Below are positions 26,317 through 35,334 of a DNA stretch of 64,000 bases, piece after piece. Origin of the DNA: Methanomassiliicoccus sp. (GTDB lineage: Archaea > Thermoplasmatota > Thermoplasmata > Methanomassiliicoccales > Methanomassiliicoccaceae); the NCBI GenBank assembly GCA_012719175.1, contig JAAYAX010000008.1:1-64000 (forward strand), in the 5' to 3' direction. Position numbers and translations under genes: made by a program. Under the pieces are notes generated by a model, which had not been told where the DNA came from, did no database searches, and worked only from the letters and a program-made list of their open reading frames with translations. The stretch's first letter is position 1, and every line of letters begins with the position of its first letter.

Positions 26317-26547
26317 ATGGGCCGCAGGGATAGCACAGGAAAGGATCACCGCAAGAAGTTGCGAAGAAAGCTGGGGAAGCGCGTGGACATATTGGAGGCG
26401 AGGGTCGAGCGCCTGGAGGCAGCAGTGGGGCTGCGGGACAGCGTCGAGGATGGGCGTTCGTGCTGCGATGACCTCATCGGGTGCCTGGACGATTGTGTGA
26501 CCGACGTCAAGGAGCTGCGCCAGAGGGTGAGAGATGCCCGCTCCTAG
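26317..26547 (+). CDS. small coiled-coil protein, possible antitoxin of the PIN gene
   Basis: A 76-residue protein starting at an ATG with GAGGTGA 7 bases upstream. It is highly basic at the N-terminus (GRRDSTGKDHRKKLRRKLGKR), then forms a heptad-like coil (VDILEARVERLEAAVGLRDSVED), then carries three Cys residues (SCCDDLIGCLDDC). Its 3' end overlaps the PIN gene start by 14 bases, the typical arrangement of toxin-antitoxin pairs. It does not resemble a standard VapB. The DNA-binding and coil layout fits an antitoxin or a PIN partner; this is inference. Confidence 0.6.
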   Translation: MGRRDSTGKDHRKKLRRKLGKRVDILEARVERLEAAVGLRDSVEDGRSCCDDLIGCLDDCVTDVKELRQRVRDARS

Positions 26548-27055
26548 GGTCGTGGTCATCGATACCAACGTCATCATCGATGCGTTCGTCCGCTCGGGTG
26601 ACGGCCGCAGCCTGGGCTCCATCGAGCTGCTGAGGAGGGTGGAGAAGGGAGATCTCATTGGTGTCCTCCCCACCCCCGTCCTCGTGGAGATATACTATGT
26701 GGTGCTGGACACGACCAAGGACCCCGGCCGCGCCCAGAGGACGCTGAGAACGCTGCTGCAGCTTCCGAACATCATGGTCCAGGCGGTGGAGGGACACCAT
26801 GCGATGGCGGCCGCTGAGATAATCCAGGAGAGCAACTATGTTCGCTTGGGGAAGGGGGACAAGCTCGGCCGCAGGTCCCAGGGGCTCTCCACGGTCGACG
26901 CCCTGGTACTGGCAATCGGTCGCAGTATCCCGGACGCAGTGGTTTGTTCCAACGAGGGGCGCTTCTCCCAGGTGCGATCGGTCCGCACCATGCGGCCGCG
27001 GGAGATCGCCGGAGTGCAGGATCGGGGATACCCGCTCAATGGCGGAAGACCCTGA
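26534..27055 (+). CDS. PIN-domain ribonuclease (VapC-like)
   Basis: A 173-residue PIN-domain protein. The first acidic residue lies in VVVIDTNVIIDAFV; later acidic positions are PVLVEIYY and LSTVDALVLAIGRS. The final strand VVCSNEGRFSQV is typical. PIN nucleases cut RNA in a metal-dependent way and most act as VapC toxins. The ATG has GAGGGTGAGAG directly upstream and lies inside the preceding small gene. Its 3' end overlaps the convergent purH by 20 bases. Assignment to a toxin role depends on that small gene being its antitoxin. Confidence 0.82.
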   Translation: MPAPRVVVIDTNVIIDAFVRSGDGRSLGSIELLRRVEKGDLIGVLPTPVLVEIYYVVLDTTKDPGRAQRTLRTLLQLPNIMVQAVEGHHAMAAAEIIQESNYVRLGKGDKLGRRSQGLSTVDALVLAIGRSIPDAVVCSNEGRFSQVRSVRTMRPREIAGVQDRGYPLNGGRP

Positions 27056-28592
27056 CGCCAGTGAACACCATGGCCATCCCGTGCTCGTCGGCGGCGTCGA
27101 TCACTTCCTGATCACGTATGCTTCCTCCAGGCTGGATGATGGCGGTGGCCCCGGCCTTGGCGGCCTCGTCGACCCCGTCGCGGAAGGGGAAGAAGGCGTC
27201 CGAGGCCATGACCGATCCCTGGGCATTCTCCCCGGCCTTGTGGGCCGCGATGAAGGAGGAGTCTACCCGGGACATCTGACCGGCCCCTATGCCCACGACC
27301 CTCTCTCCCTTCGCCAGGATGACGGTGTTGGACCAGATGTGCTTGCAAACGCGGTTCGCGAACAGCATGGTCTTGATCTCCTCCTCGGTGGGGGCGCGCT
27401 TGCTCACCACCTTTAGGTTCTCCGCCGTGACCTGCCCATTGTCCGCGGTCTGCACCAGCATGCCTCCCTTGATGTACTTCATCTTGACCTTGGGAGCATC
27501 CTCGAGGGTGATGGGTCCGGGCGTGGTCATCAGACGGATGTTCTTCTTCTTGCTGAGCAGTTCCAGAGCTTGAGGGTCGAAGGAGGGGGCGAAGACTATC
27601 TCCACGAAGTGCTTGGATATCTCCTCCGCGGTCCTGAGGTCGCACTCACGGTTCAGCCCGATGATGCAGCCGTAAGCGGCCAGGGGGTCGACGTTATAGG
27701 CCACCATGAACGCATCGTAGATGTGGTCATCGCAGGCTATGCCGCAGGGATTGGTATGCTTGATGACGGCGGCGCATGCGCGGTCCTCGAACTCCCGCAA
27801 AAGGGAAAGCGCGGACTCTATGTCCAGTATGTTGTTGAACGACAGCTCCTTGCCGTGCAGCTGCTTCATGCGTGCCACGGCCACCCCGGTCGCGAACGGG
27901 TCCCCGTAGAACGCCGCCTGCTGGCTGGGATTCTCCCCGTAGCGGAGGTCCTGCACCTTATCCATCCCCACGTTGAGGGTCTGGGGGAACATGGGGCCCG
28001 GGAAGGTCCCACCCAGGTGCTGGGCGATGAGCGCGTCGTAGTTTGCCGTCGCCCGGAAGGCCTCCAGCATCAGCCCCTGCAGCGTCCCCTCGCCCAGATG
28101 GCCCTGGGAGGCGCTCATCTCTTCCAAGAGGGGTACGTACCGGGAGGGGTCGGTGACCACCGCCACTGACCTGTAGTTCTTGGAGGCCGCGCGAATGAGG
28201 GAGGGACCGCCGATGTCGATGTTCTCTATCACCTCCTCCAGGGAGACGCCGGGCTTGAGGACCGTCTCCTTGAAGGGGTAGAGGTTCACCACCACCATGT
28301 CGATCTTCTTGATCTTCATTCTCTCCAGCTGATGCATGTGCTCGGGCAGGTCCCTGCGTGCCAACAGCCCCGCGTGTATGTTGGGATGGAGGGTCTTCAC
28401 GCGCCCATCGAGCATCTCCGGGAAACCAGTGACGTCGGAGATGCTCACCGTCCTCACCCCGTTCCTCTCCAGTAGCAGTGCCGTGCCGCCAGTGGAGATT
28501 ATCTCCACACCGTGCTCCTTAAGTCCGCGTGCGAAATCGATTATGCCGTCCTTGTTGGAAACGCTGATCAGGGCGCGTTCGATCTTGACCAA
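27036..28592 (-). CDS. purH: bifunctional AICAR transformylase / IMP cyclohydrolase
   Basis: Catalyses the last two steps of IMP synthesis, with 10-formyl-tetrahydrofolate as formyl donor. The N-terminal MGS-like cyclohydrolase ([41 protein letters not shown]) is followed by the transformylase ([43 protein letters not shown]). The start is TTG, supported by GGAGG 7 bases upstream; length 518. Many archaea instead use PurP, which takes free formate, and PurO. A folate-dependent PurH therefore fits the Fhs/FolD enzymes encoded in this window. Confidence 0.93.
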   Translation of the reverse strand: MVKIERALISVSNKDGIIDFARGLKEHGVEIISTGGTALLLERNGVRTVSISDVTGFPEMLDGRVKTLHPNIHAGLLARRDLPEHMHQLERMKIKKIDMVVVNLYPFKETVLKPGVSLEEVIENIDIGGPSLIRAASKNYRSVAVVTDPSRYVPLLEEMSASQGHLGEGTLQGLMLEAFRATANYDALIAQHLGGTFPGPMFPQTLNVGMDKVQDLRYGENPSQQAAFYGDPFATGVAVARMKQLHGKELSFNNILDIESALSLLREFEDRACAAVIKHTNPCGIACDDHIYDAFMVAYNVDPLAAYGCIIGLNRECDLRTAEEISKHFVEIVFAPSFDPQALELLSKKKNIRLMTTPGPITLEDAPKVKMKYIKGGMLVQTADNGQVTAENLKVVSKRAPTEEEIKTMLFANRVCKHIWSNTVILAKGERVVGIGAGQMSRVDSSFIAAHKAGENAQGSVMASDAFFPFRDGVDEAAKAGATAIIQPGGSIRDQEVIDAADEHGMAMVFTGVRVFRH

Positions 28593-28766
28593 AGTCTTGC
28601 CTCCAGATTCACGAAGGGCCAACTGAGAGAACAGTTGCCGAGGCTATATGTTGCGGTGGTTCATAAACATAACTTCAAGACGCCTCCTCCATGGACGCCG
28701 GTGATGACCGGTCCAGCGATGGACGTGTAATTACCAGAACTGATTTATTAATAATAACATTTTAAA

Positions 28767-30473
28767 ATGACTGGTCCGGTTGGTGTCATGATGTCACTGA
28801 GGTTGTTGGAGTGGCTCATCCTGGGCATCCTGATCCTGACATGCCTGCTCTTGGCGGCCAAGACGTTCAGGAAGGAGAAGGGACGGCTGCGGTCGCTTTT
28901 CATCATCCTCATGCTCACCTTCTGCGGCCTTTTTTCCACGCTGGCCCTGGACCTGTGGGTGGAGAGCATGGATGTCAGGGTCTTCCTTGGGGGCTTGCAG
29001 GTCCTGCTGTTCTCCATCGCCTGCATACTGCTGCTCTTCTTCGACCTGGAGTATGCTGGAAAGGGCAGATGGCTCACGGTCAGGAACGTTATCCTGGTAT
29101 CCCTGGTCCCGGCCGCGTCCATGGCGCTGTACTGGACGAACGATCACCATCACCTCTTCTATAACTGGGTGAGCTTCAACGTCGTGCAGGACACCGTGGA
29201 GATGTATACTGACTATGCTACCGTGTTCTTCCTCCTTTATCTGTACATCCATGCGCTCACCATCGTAGGCAGCCTGTTCGTCTTCTACCTGTTCAGCAAC
29301 ACCCCCAGGACGCAGAAGAAGCAGACCGGCATTGTGCTGGCGGCCTCCTGTCTCCCTTGGCTCGTGAGCACTGGAGAGGTCACTTTCTACATGTCAGGGT
29401 CTTACATCGACGTACTGATGAACTTCTCATCCCTCACGCTGGCAGCAGTCCTTTATTATATCGGGACCTTCACCTTCAAGCACTCCGACGTAACCCCCCT
29501 AAGCTATGACGCGGTGGTGGAGAACATGGACGACGGGGTCATAATCATAGACTCCGACGGCGCCCTGGGCTATGCCAACTCCACGGGCCGTGAGGTCCTG
29601 GGCCTCGGCCCTGAGGTCATGGGCAGACCGGCCGAGAACGTGCTGGTACCTCTTGGCTTGGGGCCGTTCTGTGGAGGCCACGCGGCCTCATCCCACGAGA
29701 AATGGTTGAACGACAGGATGTTCAACGTGAAGACCCGCCACATCCCCGGGTCCAGCGGTGTGGTCCAGGGTCATCTCATAGTGATACGGGATGTTACCGA
29801 GGAGCGCAGGGCCAAGGACTCCCTACGCCTGGCGAACGATAAGCTGGGCCTGCTGTCGATGGTGGCCAGGCATGACATGATGAACAAATTGGTGGTCCAG
29901 CGAGGATACCTGGAGCTGGCCGGGTACAACAACGGGGGCAGGCTGACGGAGGAGCGGCGCCAGATAATGCTTTCCAACGTCGAGGACATGGAGAACATCA
30001 TGATCTTCACCCGCGACTACCAGTGCCTCGGCCTGAAGAGCCCGGAGTGGCAGCCCCTCGGCCCCATGGTTTTGGTCGCAGAGAGGACGGTGCACCCCCC
30101 GGGCATCGACGTCCTCATCGATGCCCAGAAAGTGGAGCTGTACGCCGATCTCATGCTGCAGAAGGTGTTCACCAACCTCCTGGACAACTCCGCCCGCCAC
30201 GGGGAGAGGGTTAGCGTCATCCACGTATGGACGGAGGAGAACCAGGACCTCAGCCTTTCGGTCCTCTACGAGGACAACGGAGTGGGCGTGCCCATGGAGG
30301 AGAAGGAGAAGATATTCGAGCTAGGCCACGGCCGCAACACCGGCCTGGGCATGTACCTCTCGCGGCAGATATTGGGCATCACGGGATCGACCATCACGGA
30401 GAAGGGACGGCCCGGCCAGGGCTGCACCTTCGAGATCCTGGTGCCCCCTGGTAAATGGAGAAAGGCATCGTGA
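28767..30473 (+). CDS. membrane sensor histidine kinase (third 7TM-PAS kinase)
   Basis: A 568-residue kinase with about seven membrane segments in the first 240 residues, a PAS domain (VVENMDDGVIIIDSDGALGYAN to VIRDVTEERR), the H-box MVARHDMMNKL with His369, and an ATPase with NLLDNSARHGE, EDNGVGVP and GHGRNTGLGMYL. It shares architecture with the two tandem kinases near 4-7.5 kb but is clearly more distant. No response regulator is adjacent. A TATA-like TTTATTAATAATAAC lies just upstream. If transcription starts about 25 bases after it, the later ATG at 28788 may be the real start. Confidence 0.85.
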   Translation: MTGPVGVMMSLRLLEWLILGILILTCLLLAAKTFRKEKGRLRSLFIILMLTFCGLFSTLALDLWVESMDVRVFLGGLQVLLFSIACILLLFFDLEYAGKGRWLTVRNVILVSLVPAASMALYWTNDHHHLFYNWVSFNVVQDTVEMYTDYATVFFLLYLYIHALTIVGSLFVFYLFSNTPRTQKKQTGIVLAASCLPWLVSTGEVTFYMSGSYIDVLMNFSSLTLAAVLYYIGTFTFKHSDVTPLSYDAVVENMDDGVIIIDSDGALGYANSTGREVLGLGPEVMGRPAENVLVPLGLGPFCGGHAASSHEKWLNDRMFNVKTRHIPGSSGVVQGHLIVIRDVTEERRAKDSLRLANDKLGLLSMVARHDMMNKLVVQRGYLELAGYNNGGRLTEERRQIMLSNVEDMENIMIFTRDYQCLGLKSPEWQPLGPMVLVAERTVHPPGIDVLIDAQKVELYADLMLQKVFTNLLDNSARHGERVSVIHVWTEENQDLSLSVLYEDNGVGVPMEEKEKIFELGHGRNTGLGMYLSRQILGITGSTITEKGRPGQGCTFEILVPPGKWRKAS

Positions 30474-30532
30474 TAGCCCATGCTGACGATGACAACGCAT
30501 GCCACAGGCGAACAAGGTCAGGGTACGAGCCC

Positions 30533-30874
30533 TTAGATCTCTTCGTTGTCGGAGATGGCACCGGCGCTCTCGAGCAGGCGGAACAGCTCCATCATGGGCA
30601 GGACCACGGTCATCTTATCCATCATGATGTACACCTCGCCGTCGGATAGGAACAGGTCGGCCACCTGACGCTGGAACTCGCCGGGCTTGAAGCTGGAGAC
30701 CCAGTCGAGCACCCTCTCCTCCTCGTCCCAACCGTCCTCCGGCTCTCCGAAGGCCACGTCGATGACGGCGTTCTCGGACATCACTGGCTCGAGGCCTTCC
30801 TCCTCCATCTCCTCCTCGTCGTCCTCTTCGTCGGCCCCTTCTTCTTCCCAATCCTCGTCCTTCTCACGTGCCAT
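30533..30874 (-). CDS. small acidic protein, unknown function
   Basis: A 113-residue protein. Residues 1-30 are almost entirely Glu/Asp (DWEEEGADEEDDEEEMEEEG); the remainder is a short folded part (VLDWVSSFKPGEFQRQVADLFLSDGEVYIMMDKMTVVLPMMELFRLLESAG). It has no zinc, nucleotide or membrane motif. It is divergent from acsE across about 135 bases. I do not recognise the family. Confidence 0.55.
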   Translation of the reverse strand: MAREKDEDWEEEGADEEDDEEEMEEEGLEPVMSENAVIDVAFGEPEDGWDEEERVLDWVSSFKPGEFQRQVADLFLSDGEVYIMMDKMTVVLPMMELFRLLESAGAISDNEEI

Positions 30875-31008
30875 GATAGCTCACTCCGGAACGATCTTCC
30901 TTCAACCTATAGGCCGTAGGTGCTACTTCTAACCTGCAGGGACCCTCCCGCTCATGGCCTCTCCCTTCTCGAGACGTGCAAAAGCCTTTTATCAGGAGGC
31001 GGCCCTCA

Positions 31009-31797
31009 ATGGCCGATACCATGCTGATCATCTCAGAGAGGATAAACGGGTTGTTCACTTCCGTGGGGAAGGCCATCGACAAACGGGACGCCAAGTTCAT
31101 CCAGGACCTGGCCCTCCGGCAGGTGGAGTGCGGGGCCCAGGCGCTGGACGTAAATGTAGGTCCCGGTCGCGATGATGGCCCCGCGGCAATGGAGTGGCTG
31201 GTATCCACGGTGCAGGAGGTGTCCTCTCTGCCGCTGTCCCTGGACACATCCGGTCCCAAGACCATGGAGGCAGGCCTCAGGGCCGCCAAGAACCATGTCA
31301 TCATGAACTCCACCACCGCCGAGGAGAAGAAGATGGCCAAGTTCTTCCCTCTGTGCAAGGAGTTCGATGCGGAGATCATCTGCCTTTGCATGGACGAGAA
31401 GGGCGTTCCCAACTCTGCTGAGGCCAGGGCGGAGATGGCCATGCTCATGATAACTAAGGCCATGGAGTACGATATCATGCCCGAGAGGCTCTACCTCGAT
31501 CCCTTGGTGCTTCCGACCAGCGCGGCCCAGGACCAGGGAAGGAAGATAATCCAGGCAGTGCAGATGTTCCAGACCCTAAATGAGCCGGCCCCCCGCACGG
31601 TGGTGGGCCTCAGCAACGTGTCCAACGGTACCAAGCAGCGCAGCCTGCTAAACCGCACCTTCCTGGCCATGCTGATGGGCTCCGGCCTCAGCGCTGCCAT
31701 CTGCGATCCCGAGGACCAGGAGCTCATGGACATCATCAAGGCAGGTCAGGTACTCATGAACGAGAGGCTATACTGCGATGATTTCCTCCGGGACTGA
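31009..31797 (+). CDS. acsE: methyl-tetrahydrofolate:corrinoid iron-sulfur protein methyltransferase (AcsE)
   Basis: Transfers the methyl group from 5-methyl-tetrahydrofolate to the cobalt of AcsC/AcsD. The 262-residue pterin-binding TIM barrel has the expected start (LIISERINGLFTSVGKAI), the pterin-site strand ALDVNVGPG, the DTSGPKTMEAGL segment that follows, and NVSNGTKQRSLLNRTFLAM near the end. Length equals that of bacterial AcsE. An AGGAGG precedes the ATG and a TATA-like CTTTTATC lies about 25 bases before the coding start. It stands alone, 14 kb from the acs operon it should serve. Confidence 0.9.
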   Translation: MADTMLIISERINGLFTSVGKAIDKRDAKFIQDLALRQVECGAQALDVNVGPGRDDGPAAMEWLVSTVQEVSSLPLSLDTSGPKTMEAGLRAAKNHVIMNSTTAEEKKMAKFFPLCKEFDAEIICLCMDEKGVPNSAEARAEMAMLMITKAMEYDIMPERLYLDPLVLPTSAAQDQGRKIIQAVQMFQTLNEPAPRTVVGLSNVSNGTKQRSLLNRTFLAMLMGSGLSAAICDPEDQELMDIIKAGQVLMNERLYCDDFLRD

Positions 31798-31829
31798 GAG
31801 CAGGACAATCCTGATGAAAGGATCGAGAA

Positions 31830-32630
31830 TTGGGAGATCTGCGTGAGCTGGTCATCGTGAACTGTGATCACAAAACACCGAGGGTCTATTCCCATTCCTC
31901 CCTGAGCTGCTTCGAGCAATGCCCTCACAAGTATCAGTATAGGTATATTGAAGGCTTGGAAGCGGAGCGCAGGGGCATCGAGGCCTTCTCCGGCTCCATA
32001 GTGCATCTGGCCCTGCAGCACCTTCATCAGCGGGCAGATGAGGGCGAGGTGCTGGGAGAGGAGGACATTATCGCCTTCCTCCGGGACAGGTGGGAAGAGA
32101 ACATGGGCGATGATGTCGTCATAGTGAAGAAGGACATGACGAGATCTGATCACCTCAGGAGGGCGGAGGCGGGGCTCCGTGCCTATCACCGCCACTACCA
32201 CCCCTTCGATCGCGGATGCACCGTAGGGCTGGAGCACGGCATCAAATTCAAGGTCCAGGGGGACAGGGAGCACTCTCTCGTGGGCTACATCGATCGTCTC
32301 ACCGAGGCTGGCGACGGGGTGTTCGAGATCCATGATTACAAGACCGGTAAGAGGCTGCCCACCTCCGCCGACCTTAAGAATGATCGCCAGCTGGCCCTTT
32401 ACGAGATAGGTGTCCGTCAGAACTATCCTCAGGTGAAGGAGGTTCGCCTGGTGTGGCATTTCATATCTCACGACAAGGAGATGACATCATGCCGCACCGC
32501 GGAGGAGCTGACCGACCTAGAGCGGGGCGTGGGAACGCTTATCGATAAGATCGAGAGCTGTCAATGCTTCCCCTGTCGTGCCGGTTCACTCTGCCGATGG
32601 TGCGAACACAGTGACCTCTGCCAGCATTAA
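31830..32630 (+). CDS. PD-(D/E)XK nuclease with Fe-S cluster (RecB/Cas4-like)
   Basis: A 266-residue nuclease of the RecB/Cas4-like group. The N-terminal motif YSHSSLSCFEQCPHKYQYRYI precedes the nuclease core with GSIVHLALQ, VGYIDRL and FEIHDYKTGK, where Asp and Lys form the PD-(D/E)XK site. Four Cys (Cys in FEQCPHK, then CFPCRAGSLCRWCEHSDLC at the C-terminus) are arranged as a [4Fe-4S] cluster as in AddB/Cas4. No cas genes or repeats are present, so it is more likely a DNA repair nuclease. The start is TTG after GAAAGG; a GTG nine codons on is the alternative. Confidence 0.8.
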   Translation: MGDLRELVIVNCDHKTPRVYSHSSLSCFEQCPHKYQYRYIEGLEAERRGIEAFSGSIVHLALQHLHQRADEGEVLGEEDIIAFLRDRWEENMGDDVVIVKKDMTRSDHLRRAEAGLRAYHRHYHPFDRGCTVGLEHGIKFKVQGDREHSLVGYIDRLTEAGDGVFEIHDYKTGKRLPTSADLKNDRQLALYEIGVRQNYPQVKEVRLVWHFISHDKEMTSCRTAEELTDLERGVGTLIDKIESCQCFPCRAGSLCRWCEHSDLCQH

Positions 32631-32733
32631 TGCGAGGCAATAGGAATTTATATAAAATCATAGTTCTATTTTATTAATATTATACTATAGTTACAGTTAT
32701 CTTTTTTGATATAATTATTACTATTTAATAGAA

Positions 32734-32782
32734 AAGTATATAAATAGAAAGGTACCAAAGAGGTACCAAACCTTTTGGGGGG
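32734..32782 (+). promoter_or_regulatory. promoter and leader of the large secreted protein
   Basis: A strong TATA box (GTATATAAATAG) is followed by a direct repeat GGTACCAAA (32751-32759 and 32762-32770) and a run of six G. The G run lies 8 bases before the inferred start codon and can act as the ribosome-binding site. The preceding 90 bases are extremely AT-rich. The layout suggests a highly transcribed gene. Confidence 0.6.
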
Positions 32783-32790
32783 TTTACAAC

Positions 32791-34836
32791 ACGAAGAATG
32801 CAACGAAGATACTAGCACTAGCGCTCGCGCTAGTGGTGATGACCAGCGCCGTCGCCTTGGTAGCTTTACAGGGAACTACGACGACCGGTGCTGCTGACCA
32901 GGGATCCGACGATCTGAACACGTCGACCCCGGTCTCTGAGGACCAGAATCCTGAGTTGGTAGACCAGACCCCGGCTGAGAATGAGGAACAGAACGATATC
33001 CCAGCAACCACCACAATTTCTGCGGATAAGACCGCCGATGGTTTCTGGACTAAGACCATCCTGTATACCTGGACCATTGACAAGACCGTGTACGAGAACG
33101 ACTACGTGGTTCTTGCCGATGACTGCAATGGGTATGACCTCATGATCGAGCCCGGCGAGTGCGCTGTGATCTCTTACCTGATCACCGCTGACAGGTCCTG
33201 CCCAGTTGTGACCGAGAAGATCGGTGTTATGGGGACCATAACGGTAACCAACACTGGCTGCGCGGACACCCAGAGCCTGACCATCGTGGACACCATACAG
33301 ATACTGGTGGATGATTGTGTCGGATACGAGGACTACGTGAGCTTTGCCGTGGATATCTCCAGCCACCCCATCCTGGCGGCCGGTGAATCCTACTGCTACA
33401 GCTACTGCTTCGAGTTCGATGCTGTCGAGGGTGCATGCTACCGCAATGTCGCTGACGTGACCATCTGCAACTTCGAGGGTTATGCTGGCGAGATGTACGG
33501 CGTTGAGGCCATGGACGGGTTCAACCTGCCCTGCGAGCCCGAGGTCACCATAATCGATGACAACGCCTGCATCGTGGACGAGATCGGTGCCATCCCCAGC
33601 GGCTTCTGTGTCGAGGCCCTCACTGGTGTTGGGCCCTGGTTCGTGAACGGTGACGAGTGCTCTCACTTCGAGGTCTCCGTCAACCTGCAGGTGACCAATG
33701 TCGACGCCTGCCGCGACAAGATCTACACCATCTGCAACACGGCCATCCTGAGCCTTGAGGATTCTTGCGGGGAGATCTCCGACAGTGAGCCCATCGTGAT
33801 CTACGGTGGCTACCTGGAGACCACCCTTGCCGTCTGCAAGACCGCTGATGTGTCCTGGAGCGAGTACATCCAGCTAGGCCTGAACTTCCCCGACGCTGCC
33901 CTGGCAAGCCAGGTCAGCCAGGAGGACGTTGAGTTCGCCGAGACCGCAGACCCCGTCCTGATCGATCAGGTCGTGCTCAGCGATATTGGTACCTTCACCG
34001 TCGTCGGTGGCATCACCGTTGTCAACACCGGTGCCTACGCCACCCAGGGCCTTGTGCTCACTGACACCATCCAGATATGGAACGGTGAGTGCTGGATCGA
34101 TGTCGCTTCCATCAACGTTGACACCTGCGCTATGCCCATTCTGTGCCCCGGTGAGAGCTACACCTACGCATATGAGGTGACCTTCACCCTGGAGAACGTG
34201 GCCTTCATCGACTTCGATGAGACCCCGCTGCAGAACGTCGCCTACGCCAGCATCTGCAACTACGATGACGACGCTGAGGTGGATGGAGTTTACTTCTATC
34301 TGCCCCTGGAAGTGCCCTTCCTGCCCACCATGCTGACCATGGAGACCTCGGTGGTCTATGGCGCCAGCACCATTGCTCCCCTGAGCGATGACTGCAACGG
34401 CCCCCAGATGGAGTTCGCGACCGAGCTCAACTACCACCAGATCGTCCAGATCGTCTTCGGTGAGGAGACCGTTATCAGCACCATGACCGACATCTCTGTC
34501 GTCACCACCGTGACCTACACCAACCAGTGCGACAGTGTCTGCAAGGAGCTGAAGACAGCCATCTACAACGAGGGCACCACCAAGATCCTCGGTGACGAGA
34601 AGTGCGGCCAGATCGGATTCCAGACCGTGACCCACGACGACGAATGCATGACCATCTGCCTCAACGGCCAGGAAGTGGAAGTTGACATGAGGGCTCTGCT
34701 CGCTGCCTGCAACCAGGTCTCTGTCTGCATTGGTGATGACGGCTTCGCCATCACCAACGACCAGATGATGTTCTACGGAGCGTACGCATGCTTCGTGGTG
34801 GCCGAGGAGCCGGTCGAGCCTAACAACGACTTCTGA
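32791..34836 (+). CDS. large secreted Cys-rich acidic protein, apparent ACG start
   Basis: A predicted exported surface protein of 681 residues with repeated immunoglobulin-like (DUF11-type) units, e.g. MGTITVTNTGCADTQSLTIVD, then GGITVVNTGAYATQGLVLTD. It is rich in Asp, Glu and Cys, with no C-terminal membrane anchor. Reading back from the first GTG reveals a clean signal-peptide start, (ACG)-K-N-A-T-K-I-L-A-L-A-L-A-L-V-V, with GGGGGG 8 bases ahead and no ATG, GTG or TTG available. The GTG at 32833 would remove the basic n-region. Either ACG is used as start or a base was changed from ATG. It may be an S-layer or sheath component; this is inference. Confidence 0.7.
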   Translation, partial: TKNATKILALALALVVMTSAVALVALQGTTTTGAADQGSDDLNTSTPVSEDQNPELVDQTPAENEEQNDIPATTTISADKTADGFWTKTILYTWTIDKTVYENDYVVLADDCNGYDLMIEPGECAVISYLITADRSCPVVTEKIGVMGTITVTNTGCADTQSLTIVDTIQILVDDCVGYEDYVSFAVDISSHPILAAGESYCYSYCFEFDAVEGACYRNVADVTICNFEGYAGEMYGVEAMDGFNLPCEPEVTIIDDNACIVDEIGAIPSGFCVEALTGVGPWFVNGDECSHFEVSVNLQVTNVDACRDKIYTICNTAILSLEDSCGEISDSEPIVIYGGYLETTLAVCKTADVSWSEYIQLGLNFPDAALASQVSQEDVEFAETADPVLIDQVVLSDIGTFTVVGGITVVNTGAYATQGLVLTDTIQIWNGECWIDVASINVDTCAMPILCPGESYTYAYEVTFTLENVAFIDFDETPLQNVAYASICNYDDDAEVDGVYFYLPLEVPFLPTMLTMETSVVYGASTIAPLSDDCNGPQMEFATELNYHQIVQIVFGEETVISTMTDISVVTTVTYTNQCDSVCKELKTAIYNEGTTKILGDEKCGQIGFQTVTHDDECMTICLNGQEVEVDMRALLAACNQVSVCIGDDGFAITNDQMMFYGAYACFVVAEEPVEPNNDF

Positions 34837-34860
34837 TCAGAGGTACGATCAGGCTGACCG

Positions 34861-34900
34861 TCCCAAACCCTTTCCCCTTTAACCTTTTTATGTTTTTATT
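34861..34900 (+). terminator. probable transcription termination region
   Basis: Pyrimidine-rich tracts (CCCTTTCCCCTTT, CCTTTTT, GTTTTTATT) follow the stop of the large secreted protein. Successive T runs are the usual archaeal termination signal. I see no hairpin here. Confidence 0.5.
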
Positions 34901-35089
34901 GAGAGATGAGGATTGTCCTAAGAGATAATTAAATTGCAAATAAAAATACATCATTATCTTCCAGGATTATTTGTATCTGGCTAGAATATATTTTGATAAT
35001 AATCTAAAAAGATAAGAATATATACTACTTGCTCCAAAGAGTATTTGAGGCCCCTAGGGGGGGTCAAGAACCACAGGAGGTGAAACTAG

Positions 35090-35179
35090 ATGTTTGAGAT
35101 GGTGTACTTCACTGGATCCGTAATCTTCCTTGCGGCCAGCTTCACCTACATGAAGATCAGATCGGGCAGGCGCCACTAA
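35090..35179 (+). CDS. 29-residue membrane micropeptide A
   Basis: A tiny gene encoding 29 residues: MFEMVYFTGSVIFLAASFTY then MKIRSGRRH. It has a single hydrophobic segment and a basic C-terminus, so it should sit in the membrane with the tail inside. Evidence that it is real: a strong ribosome-binding site (GGAGGTGA, 6 bases ahead), a TATA-like AATATATAC about 70 bases upstream, and a paralogue 870 bases away with the same leader, the same reading frame and a matching 3' hairpin. I know of no family. Confidence 0.75.
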   Translation: MFEMVYFTGSVIFLAASFTYMKIRSGRRH

Positions 35180-35215
35180 ATGTGTGGGTGTGCCCTTCTT
35201 ATCGCAAACTCAACA

Positions 35216-35235
35216 GGGGGCTCGCAAGGGCTCCC
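35216..35235 (+). other. GCAA-tetraloop RNA hairpin after micropeptide A
   Basis: GGGGGCTC (35216-35223) can pair with GGGCTCCC (35228-35235) around a GCAA (GNRA) loop: eight continuous pairs, including a G-U at position 4 and a U-G at position 7. It lies 36 bases after the stop codon. The second micropeptide gene has an equivalent hairpin with compensating changes. It could be a transcript-end structure or a regulatory RNA element. Confidence 0.65.
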
Positions 35236-35334
35236 AATAAACCGATTCCCATCGAGATGCTTTTTACAGTTTCTCATGATAGGGTATAACGTTCGACAGG
35301 GCCTATCTGCGATCAATGGCCCCGTCGTCACTTG

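Noticed and set aside
31830-32630. Cas4 of a CRISPR system
   Set aside because: The PD-(D/E)XK and cysteine motifs fit, but no repeat array or other cas genes are in the window, so a repair nuclease is a safer call.
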